NCBI GenBank assembly: GCA_937890525.1
Contig: CALADI010000016.1
Coordinates: 16,797-80,796, forward strand
DNA: 64,000 bases
Source: an uncultured Clostridia bacterium
Lineage (GTDB): Bacteria; Bacillota; Clostridia; Oscillospirales; Oscillospiraceae
Direction of reading: 5' to 3'
Shown in pieces: positions 16,535 through 23,238 of this stretch. Both the position numbers and the translations under genes were made by a program. The number at the start of each line of letters is the position of its first letter. The stretch's first letter is position 1. A model generated the notes under the pieces. The model worked only from the letters and a program-made list of their open reading frames with translations. It did not search any database and was not told the origin of the DNA.

Positions 16535-18031
16535 ATGTGTGTGAAGATCCCATATTTGCCGGAGGAGGTCTGGTTTGGCGGCGCTGTGACAGATGGCGTG
16601 GCGCAGCCCTATACCGCCGCTTTCCGTGGAACGCTGGATCTGACGGTGAATCGGACGCCGAACCAGATGACGCCGATCCTGCTGTCCACGGCAGGACGGT
16701 GGTTGTACCATCTCAAGGGGATGACGGTGTCCTTTGCCGAGGACGGCATCCGTTGCAGCGAGGGCACCCAGCTCCACCACGGGGGAAGCTGCCTGAAAGA
16801 TGCCTATCTGGACGCTGTGAAGACGGCATTCCCCTTTGAACGGGGAATGCCCGATGAACGGCTGTTCCGTGGGCCTGTGTACAACACCTGGATCGAGCTG
16901 ATCTTTGGTCAGCGGCAGGAGCGGATCTTAGCCTATGCCCAAAATCTGTTGAATGCGGGAATGCCCGCCGGGGTGCTGATGATTGACGACGGATGGAGCG
17001 ATTACTACGGGAAATGGGAATTCTCTCCGGGGAAATTCCCAAATCCGGGGCAGATGCTCAGCCGCCTAAAGGAAATGGGATTTGCGGTGATGGTGTGGGT
17101 GGTGCCCTTTATCACCGCTGACACCGTGGAGTACCGGGATTTGCGGGACAGGGGGCTGCTGGTCTGCGACAGCACGGGGCAGGTACACATTGCCCGGTGG
17201 TGGAACGGCTGCTCGGCGGTGCTGGATATGACCAAGCCGGAAGCCTGCGCTTGGCTTCGGGAAAAGCTGGATGCGCTGATGGCACTGGGGGTGGAAGGAT
17301 TCAAGTTTGATGCCGGAGACCCCGACTTCTACCCGGAGGATATCGATGTAACGCCGTCGGAACACAGCCAAAGCTGGACGGATTTCGGCTCAGCTTACAA
17401 ACTCAATGAATTCCGCTCCAGCGAATCCGCAAGCGGTCTGGCGCTGATGCAGCGCCAATGCGACAAAGATCACAGCTGGAACGAACGGGGACTGGAAGCC
17501 CTGATCCCCGATGCCATCGTCCAGAGCATGACAGGGTACCCATTTCTGTGCCCGGATATGATCGGCGGGGGAGAGTATCTCAGCTTCCGCGATCTTCAGG
17601 TTTTTGACGAGGAACTGGTGGTGCGCTGGGCGCAGATCGCCGCATTGATGCCGGTGATGCAGTTTTCCGCCGCACCGTGGCGTGTCCTCTCGCCGGAGAA
17701 TTTTGCCCGGGTCATGGATGCCGTAGCAATGCGGAAGCGGTATCAGAGCCACATCGACCGGGCATTGGGCGAATGCGTCCGTGGGGGCGGCCCAGTCCTG
17801 CGCCCCATGACCTATGAATTCCCGGAGGATCTAGCCTGCCGTGATATCATGGATCAGTTCATGCTGGGTTCTGAGGTGCTGGCGGCGCCTATCACGAAAA
17901 AGGGCTGCACCAGCCGGCAGGTCTACCTTCCTGTCGGAGTATGGCGGGAAGTTTCCACCGGCGCTGTGGTCAGCGGTGGACAAATGGTGCAAACCCAGTC
18001 GGATCTTCCGGTATATGAGCGGGTGAAGTAA
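16535..18031 (+). CDS. GH31 glycosidase, MYORG-like subgroup
   Basis: This protein of about 498 residues is a family 31 retaining alpha-glycosidase. The nucleophile is Asp259 in GFKFDAGD, the upstream MIDDGWSDYYG motif (about 149-159) is typical, and LIPDAIVQSMTGYPFLCPDM resembles the animal enzyme MYORG, an alpha-galactosidase. Asp312 in KDHSWNERG is a candidate acid/base. It is shorter than most GH31 enzymes and has no signal peptide, so it probably acts inside the cell. AGGGGG at 16528-16533 is 7 bases before GTG 16541, which may be the real start instead of ATG 16535. Specificity for alpha-galactosides is inference from resemblance. Confidence 0.85.
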   Translation: MCVKIPYLPEEVWFGGAVTDGVAQPYTAAFRGTLDLTVNRTPNQMTPILLSTAGRWLYHLKGMTVSFAEDGIRCSEGTQLHHGGSCLKDAYLDAVKTAFPFERGMPDERLFRGPVYNTWIELIFGQRQERILAYAQNLLNAGMPAGVLMIDDGWSDYYGKWEFSPGKFPNPGQMLSRLKEMGFAVMVWVVPFITADTVEYRDLRDRGLLVCDSTGQVHIARWWNGCSAVLDMTKPEACAWLREKLDALMALGVEGFKFDAGDPDFYPEDIDVTPSEHSQSWTDFGSAYKLNEFRSSESASGLALMQRQCDKDHSWNERGLEALIPDAIVQSMTGYPFLCPDMIGGGEYLSFRDLQVFDEELVVRWAQIAALMPVMQFSAAPWRVLSPENFARVMDAVAMRKRYQSHIDRALGECVRGGGPVLRPMTYEFPEDLACRDIMDQFMLGSEVLAAPITKKGCTSRQVYLPVGVWREVSTGAVVSGGQMVQTQSDLPVYERVK

Positions 18032-18038
18032 AAAGAAT

Positions 18039-18067
18039 GCGGCAGTCTGCCATGGGCAGACTGCCGC
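18039..18067 (+). terminator. Hairpin after the GH31 gene
   Basis: A perfect 13-bp stem (18039-18051 with 18055-18067) begins 8 bases after the GH31 stop. Its T tail is short. A second hairpin follows at 18087. Confidence 0.7.
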
Positions 18068-18086
18068 AATTTCAAATCAAAAACAA

Positions 18087-18116
18087 CAGGCGTGCATCCG
18101 TGGGGAAGCACGCCTG
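18087..18116. terminator. Terminator between the carbohydrate locus and the LRR gene
   Basis: CAGGCGTGC (18087-18095) pairs with GCACGCCTG (18108-18116), with A-rich sequence before and TTTT after. This suits two convergent genes. Confidence 0.8.
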
Positions 18117-18129
18117 TTTTGCGATGAGG

Positions 18130-19851
18130 TCAGGTGGGATCGTAGTTGACTACTACACCCATGTCGATCAATCCCGTAAGGGAATCCACGGCAACGCCGG
18201 TGCCGTACACATTGACCTGAGAGATCAGCGGACAGCTTGTCAAGGTGCTGACATCAGTCAGCTCTGCATTGTAGTCCAGGAACACATCATTCAGATTGGG
18301 CATGCCCCCCAGCGCGCTGATGTCGGTGAGCTTGTTATAGTCGCCCACAATGCGCACCAGCAGGCTTTCGCTGCCCAGATTGGGAATGGAGGTGACTTGG
18401 TTGTTGGCAAAACTCAATTCCGTCAGGGAGGAGATCCCGGAGATCCCTTCCAGCGTGGTGATCTGGTTGTTGGACACATCCAGCTTGGACAGGGAGGTGC
18501 AGCCGGAAAGTCCGTTCAGATTGGTCAGCGCATTGTTGGCGGCAGAGAGATCGGTGAGGGACAGCAGCTGCCCTGCGGGGCTGATGTCAGAGACGGCGTT
18601 GCCGTTGAGATACAGCTTGTTCAGTCTGGTGCAGGATGCCACAGGGGCGATGGAAGTCAAGGCATTTCGGGAGACATCCAGCACCGAAAGGACAGTCATC
18701 CCGGAAAGGGGGGTCAGATCCTTCACGGCATTGCCGGACAGGTACAGCTCCTCCAGCCCGGTGAGTCCAGATAGGCGGGACAGATCCCCGATGGCATTAT
18801 CTGACAAGTCCAGAGCCACAAGAGAGGTAAGACCAGCCAGATCATCCAGCGAGGAAAGCCCAGAGCCGGAGATGGTCAGCTTCTCCAGAGACTTCATATT
18901 TTCCAATACAGACAGGGGAGCGGAGAGGATGCAGTTACGGATGACCAGTTCCTTCATCTGTCCCATACCCGCCAGCATCCCGAGGTCTGCAATGCTGCGT
19001 CCCTCGATGGTCAGCTTTTCCAGCGTGACAAAGTAGCGAAGATCCTCCAGTGTGGTGACCTCCGCCGGAACGGTGAGTTCCGTGATGGTCCACAGATCCT
19101 TGGTGCTGATGACTGCATCAGCGTTGAGGGAGAGCTGGGAACGAACCAGCGCATCCATGGCAGGATCGGCAAGAGTCACATCCTCGATGACACCGCCGAT
19201 GGTATAGTTGAAGATGGAGATGGGGCTGACCAGACCATTCTCCGCCACGCTGATGGCGTAGACCTTGGTCTCGCCGCCCTCAAGGGAGACAACTCCGCTG
19301 CTGGGCTGGGCGGCGGTGGAGGGGTAGCGCCCGTCGGTGGTCACATACAGGGTGCCGCCGCTGCCGGAGATATTGGCGGTAACATATTCCGAATAGAAGC
19401 CCGGCGCCAGATCCACCGTGGGGGCAGCCGGGCGCATGGCGTCCAACTCTGCCTTGATGGCGGCATCGGGGATGCTGTCCAGCATGGTCACGGCATCCAG
19501 CAGCTTGTCCTGCTCCACAAAGGTTTGGCTCAGCGCTACATACAGGTCTGCGGAGGCACCCTTGGCGATGGCGTTGGTGAGGGTGTACTCGGCTTTGGTG
19601 TAGTTGCCGGCAGAGCGGTAAATGTCCGCAAGCTCAATGGCAACATCCTGATTTTTGTCGGAAAGCTGATAGCTGAGATTGTAAAACCATGTGGCGGTGC
19701 TGAAGTGACCGTTCTTTGCGCTGTTGCGGGCTTGGGCGTTGAGAAAATCCTGTACGGTGGAGCGGTCATAGACCAGCATATACCATACGGCACTGCTGAT
19801 CAGCAGCCCCACAAGCAGCAATGGAATGATCCATTTCATAACTCGTTTCAT
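18130..19851 (-). CDS. Membrane-anchored leucine-rich repeat protein
   Basis: This 573-residue protein has an N-terminal transmembrane anchor (about 10-29) that places the rest outside the cell. Residues about 35-130 look like TPR-type helical repeats. A segment at about 145-215 with the pattern GTLYVTTDGRYPSTAA resembles the C-terminal beta domain of chitobiases (CHB_HEX). From about 225 to the end there are some fourteen 22-residue leucine-rich repeats of the internalin/SDS22 type (LTGLEELYLSGNAVKDLTPL). Proteins with these repeats bind other proteins, but the partner is unknown. It is a single gene, convergent with the carbohydrate locus. Confidence 0.85.
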   Translation of the reverse strand: MKRVMKWIIPLLLVGLLISSAVWYMLVYDRSTVQDFLNAQARNSAKNGHFSTATWFYNLSYQLSDKNQDVAIELADIYRSAGNYTKAEYTLTNAIAKGASADLYVALSQTFVEQDKLLDAVTMLDSIPDAAIKAELDAMRPAAPTVDLAPGFYSEYVTANISGSGGTLYVTTDGRYPSTAAQPSSGVVSLEGGETKVYAISVAENGLVSPISIFNYTIGGVIEDVTLADPAMDALVRSQLSLNADAVISTKDLWTITELTVPAEVTTLEDLRYFVTLEKLTIEGRSIADLGMLAGMGQMKELVIRNCILSAPLSVLENMKSLEKLTISGSGLSSLDDLAGLTSLVALDLSDNAIGDLSRLSGLTGLEELYLSGNAVKDLTPLSGMTVLSVLDVSRNALTSIAPVASCTRLNKLYLNGNAVSDISPAGQLLSLTDLSAANNALTNLNGLSGCTSLSKLDVSNNQITTLEGISGISSLTELSFANNQVTSIPNLGSESLLVRIVGDYNKLTDISALGGMPNLNDVFLDYNAELTDVSTLTSCPLISQVNVYGTGVAVDSLTGLIDMGVVVNYDPT

Positions 19852-20004
19852 AAGTTCTGCTCCATTTCTGGGTATAGTATGGCGATATTATACTAAATCA
19901 CGAAAAAAATGTCAAGAAGTGCGAACTATATGGCATAGATCCACCGGAAAATCGGCAGATTTCATGGCTGAGGAGGGATAAAATGAACATTGGAGGTGAG
20001 GCAA

Positions 20005-20991
20005 ATGAAAAAGCAGCTTTTGGCTGCGTTCCTATGCGGTCTGGTGATCCCGCTGTCTTTGATCGCCGTGGGGATGGAGTCTAAAACCGGGCAGATCCCC
20101 CTGCCTTCGGGAGAGCCGGAGCAGACGCAAGCCCAGATCCAGTCCCAGGAGGAGTACGACACACAGACGGTGGTTGCCGTGGAACAAGACGGGCAGAGCG
20201 CCGCAATGCCCCTTAGGGACTATCTGGTGGGGGTGGTGCTTGCGGAGATGCCGGCGGACTTCCAGCCGGAGGCGCTTCAGGCGCAGGCGGTGGTGGCAAG
20301 AACCTATACCTGCAAGCGGGCGCACAATGCAAAGCATGACGATGGTGCGGTATGCACCGATCCCGGCTGCTGTCAGGGGTATCGGAGCACGCAGGACTAT
20401 CTGGATCAAGGGGGGACGCAGGCGCAGATCGACCGGGTGTGTCAGGCGGTGGAACAGACGGACGGCATGGTGCTGACTTATCAAGGAGAGTTGATCGATG
20501 CCACCTACTTTTCCTGCTCCGGCGGCAGCACCGAAGATGCGGTGGAGGTATGGGGACAGGATGTACCCTATTTGCAGGCGGTGGAAAGCCCGGGAGAGGA
20601 ACAGGCACCCCGATACCGGGAGCGGCTGTATTTCACCCCGGAGGAATTCGTGCAGCGCACAGGCTGTGCTGGGGGGCAGGATCCGCAGGAGTGGTTCGGC
20701 GCCGTTACCTATACCGATGGCGGCGGTGTGGATACCATGGAACTATGCGGGCAGATCTATTCCGGGGTGGAGCTTCGCAGTCTGCTGGGGCTGCGGTCTA
20801 CGGTCTTTACCATGACGGCAGAGGATGGGCAGATCGTGGTGGACACCCGGGGGTTCGGACACCGGGTGGGCATGAGCCAGTATGGGGCGCAGGCCATGGC
20901 ACAGCAGGGCAGTACCTGGCGTGAGATCCTCAGTCATTACTATCAAGGGACAGAAGTGATCCACATGAAAAAATTTGAAAATAGGGGTTGA
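20005..20991 (+). CDS. spoIID: Stage II sporulation protein D (SpoIID)
   Basis: SpoIID is a septal peptidoglycan lytic transglycosylase needed for engulfment during endospore formation. The 328-residue length matches the family (about 340). It starts with a membrane anchor (about 5-22). The SpoIID/LytB domain holds the conserved VLAEMPADFQPEALQAQA segment, whose Glu corresponds to the catalytic one, then ARTYTCKR and the C-terminal GFGHRVGMSQYGAQAMA motif. GGAGGTGA lies 5 bases before ATG 20005; a TTG at 19990 is in frame but overlaps this site. Its stop codon lies inside the -35 box of the tRNA-Gly promoter. Confidence 0.93.
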   Translation: MKKQLLAAFLCGLVIPLSLIAVGMESKTGQIPLPSGEPEQTQAQIQSQEEYDTQTVVAVEQDGQSAAMPLRDYLVGVVLAEMPADFQPEALQAQAVVARTYTCKRAHNAKHDDGAVCTDPGCCQGYRSTQDYLDQGGTQAQIDRVCQAVEQTDGMVLTYQGELIDATYFSCSGGSTEDAVEVWGQDVPYLQAVESPGEEQAPRYRERLYFTPEEFVQRTGCAGGQDPQEWFGAVTYTDGGGVDTMELCGQIYSGVELRSLLGLRSTVFTMTAEDGQIVVDTRGFGHRVGMSQYGAQAMAQQGSTWREILSHYYQGTEVIHMKKFENRG

Positions 20992-21016
20992 CAAACGGAA
21001 CATGGTGGGCTATAAT
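20988..21016 (+). promoter_or_regulatory. Consensus sigma-A promoter of tRNA-Gly
   Basis: Perfect TTGACA (20988-20993) and TATAAT (21011-21016) are spaced by 17 bases, with a predicted start near 21023. The TGA stop of spoIID (20989-20991) is part of the -35 box. Confidence 0.92.
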
Positions 21017-21044
21017 ATGTCATGTTCCGTCAAGGAAAGCCCAT

Positions 21045-21120
21045 GCGGGTGTAGCTCATCCGGTAGAGCGCCACCTTGCCAAGGTGGAGGTAGCGAGTTC
21101 GAGCCTCGTCACCCGCTCCA
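21045..21120 (+). tRNA. tRNA-Gly (anticodon GCC)
   Basis: A 76-base cloverleaf includes the encoded CCA end. Acceptor GCGGGTG pairs fully with CACCCGC, the anticodon stem is CCACC/GGTGG around loop TTGCCAA, giving GCC at 21078-21080, and the T arm is GCGAG-TTCGAGC-CTCGT. The discriminator base is T. Confidence 0.97.
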
Positions 21121-21122
21121 TA

Positions 21123-21152
21123 GACCACAGCGATTTTCGCTGTGGTCTTTTT
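21123..21152 (+). terminator. Terminator of the tRNA-Gly transcript
   Basis: GACCACAGCGA (21123-21133) pairs with TCGCTGTGGTC (21137-21147), followed by TTTTT. Confidence 0.9.
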
Positions 21153-21195
21153 CTATATTCTGAAGCCGTAAAGAAGCAACAAAAGGCAACAAAAG

Positions 21196-21232
21196 CGCCC
21201 TCCCAGATCCCCGCGTGGGGTCTGGGAGGGCG
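21196..21232 (-). terminator. Terminator of the topoisomerase-yitT-lipoprotein operon
   Basis: CGCCCTCCCAGA (21196-21207) pairs with TCTGGGAGGGCG (21221-21232). On the minus strand TTTTG follows. It lies 5 bases beyond the lipoprotein stop. Confidence 0.85.
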
Positions 21233-21237
21233 TATTA

Positions 21238-22347
21238 TCATTCCGTCGCTGTCCCGGTTGCCGGGGGAACAGGTGTCCCGCCGGCGGGGTAAGCATCATA
21301 ATCCCATACATACGCCTGCATCATGGCATCATCCATCAGCACTAGGCTGCCGTTCTCGGCGCTGCGGAGCAGATCCACATGATAGTATACGCCGCCGCAT
21401 TGGACCAGATTCCAATGGCGGCTCTCCCCGTCAAAGGTGCCGGAGACGCTCTGGCACTCCAGTCCCGCCTGACGGCACATGGCAGAGTAGACCTGAGCAA
21501 ATGCCTTGCTGTCACCCACGCCATGACACAGCAGTGAGTACGACGGCGTCAGAGAAGTCTCCAGCCGGTACTCAAACCGCTCCATCAAGAAGGTGAAAAG
21601 CTGGGAGAACTTGGTCTGATCGTCGGCTTCTCCGCTGACATAGAGGGCGGCAGAGGAAAACACAGGCTTCACCTGCTCCTGCATTTGGTGCAGGCTGTCC
21701 CGGCTGTTCTGATAGGTGAATGCCAGTTCGATCACCCGGGCATCTCCTTGGTCGGGATAGGTCTGCACGGAGACTTGGGGCAGTTCCATCACCACATCGG
21801 GATGCAGTCCGGCGTAGTCGGTGATCCATTGCACCAGATCCGTTTCCTGGTATCCGGTGACCAGCAGCACCAGAGCGCTGCGGTGATGGTCCAAGGCATC
21901 CGCAATGAGCGCCTGTGCCCCCGGAATGCCGTATACGGTGCGGATCCGGTCGATCTCGGCGCGGGTGTGCCGGTAGGTGAGCTTGACGGAGATGGCATCC
22001 TGCCCGCCGGTGGCGCCGAACTCATAGTCGATGGATTCCACCGAGTATGCCCCGATGGGGTGGGAGGTGTGGATATAGTTTTTGGCGCGGATCATGTCCT
22101 TGCGTACATCGTCGGTCTTGTAGTGATCCAGATGGAACACCGCTTCTGAAGCACCGGAGTCGATCATGCCGATGAGGGCGCCCCGCAGGTCGATATAGTC
22201 TGCAATGGCGGGGATCTTCTGATCTGATCCGTCGGAATATCCGATTTGGTGGGGGGTGACGGAGACAAAGCTGCCGTCCAGCCAGCCGCAGCCGCCGCAG
22301 CAAAGGACGGTCATCAGCACAGCCATCAGTCCGGCGATTCGTTTCAC
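21238..22347 (-). CDS. Transglutaminase-like lipoprotein
   Basis: This is a secreted lipoprotein of about 369 residues with a GTG start at 22347 (AAGGGC upstream; the longer frame overlaps yitT). The signal ends in a Cys-rich CCGGCG lipobox region. The C-terminal third has the pattern of transglutaminase-like domains: SKAFAQVYSAMCRQAGLECQ followed by HWNLVQCGGVYYHVDLL. The usual order of family residues is Cys-x-Gly-Tyr-Ala, His-Ala-Trp-Asn and His-Val-Asp. Here the Cys lies two residues early (CHGVGDSKAF) and the His lies one residue late (RHWN), so activity is uncertain. It is the last gene of an operon, 16 bases after yitT. Confidence 0.75.
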   Translation of the reverse strand: MKRIAGLMAVLMTVLCCGGCGWLDGSFVSVTPHQIGYSDGSDQKIPAIADYIDLRGALIGMIDSGASEAVFHLDHYKTDDVRKDMIRAKNYIHTSHPIGAYSVESIDYEFGATGGQDAISVKLTYRHTRAEIDRIRTVYGIPGAQALIADALDHHRSALVLLVTGYQETDLVQWITDYAGLHPDVVMELPQVSVQTYPDQGDARVIELAFTYQNSRDSLHQMQEQVKPVFSSAALYVSGEADDQTKFSQLFTFLMERFEYRLETSLTPSYSLLCHGVGDSKAFAQVYSAMCRQAGLECQSVSGTFDGESRHWNLVQCGGVYYHVDLLRSAENGSLVLMDDAMMQAYVWDYDAYPAGGTPVPPATGTATE

Positions 22348-22363
22348 GGCATCACGCCCTTTC

Positions 22364-23227
22364 TTACAGCGAATTGTGGGAATAACGGGCGAAGCCGTCA
22401 CCAAGGACTTGGTGGGCTTCCTGCACGATGATGAAGGCATCGGGGTCGATGGAGACCACCAGTTCCTTCAGCTCGGCAAGCTGGCGCTTCTTCACCGCTG
22501 CCAGCACCACCTTGGTATCCTTCTGGGAGTAGTAGCCCTGCCCATAGAGGTAGGTGACGCCCCGATCCAGATTATCGCAGATGGCGGTGGCAATGGAGGC
22601 ATAGTCCTTGCTGATGATCAGCGCCACCTTGGAATAGTCGAAGCGGTAGACCACCGCATCGATCACCTGACTGGTGGCCAGCACGGCGATCAGGCTGTAG
22701 AGCATATTGGATACATCGTGGAACACGATGCCGGTGAGCCCCGCCACCACAAAGTCAAAGAGGAAGGAGATCTGCCCGATGGGCATATTGCGGTAGCGGG
22801 ATTTCAGCAGCCGGACGATGATATCCGAGCCGCCGGTGCTGGCATTGGCGGTAAAGACGATGCCAAGACCGGCGCCGCCCAGCACGCCGCCGTAAAGCGC
22901 AGCGATGATGGGCTCCACCTCGGGGGTGGGGATCATGCTGAACAGATCCAGAAACGCAGACAGGGCAAAGGTACCGATCAAAGATCCCGCGAAGAATTTC
23001 ATGCCGATCTTCTTGCCCCCTACAAAAAACAGCGGCAGGTTCAAAAGTGCCGTGACCACGCCTACCGTTCCGAAGGGGAACAGGCGAATGATGATCATCG
23101 CCAAGCCGGAGATGCCGCCGGAGTTCAGACCGTTGGGTTCCAGAAATAGGTCGAAGGCAAAGGCAAAGACGGCACAGCCCAGAAGGATTTGCCCGACCCA
23201 GAGAATGGCAGAAGTGGTTTTTTTCAT
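22364..23227 (-). CDS. YitT-family membrane protein
   Basis: This 287-residue integral membrane protein has five or six N-terminal helices (the first is AILWVGQILLGCAVFAFAFDLFL) and a soluble C-terminal DUF2179 domain (about 215-287) with the pattern GVTYLYGQGYYSQKDTKVVL. Its features FLEPNGLNSGGISGLAMI and GGVLGGAGLGIVFTANASTGG are typical of the YitT/YpjC group. The substrate of this family is not established. It lies 11 bases after the topoisomerase A subunit. Confidence 0.9.
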   Translation of the reverse strand: MKKTTSAILWVGQILLGCAVFAFAFDLFLEPNGLNSGGISGLAMIIIRLFPFGTVGVVTALLNLPLFFVGGKKIGMKFFAGSLIGTFALSAFLDLFSMIPTPEVEPIIAALYGGVLGGAGLGIVFTANASTGGSDIIVRLLKSRYRNMPIGQISFLFDFVVAGLTGIVFHDVSNMLYSLIAVLATSQVIDAVVYRFDYSKVALIISKDYASIATAICDNLDRGVTYLYGQGYYSQKDTKVVLAAVKKRQLAELKELVVSIDPDAFIIVQEAHQVLGDGFARYSHNSL

Positions 23228-23238
23228 AGGAGCCTCCT

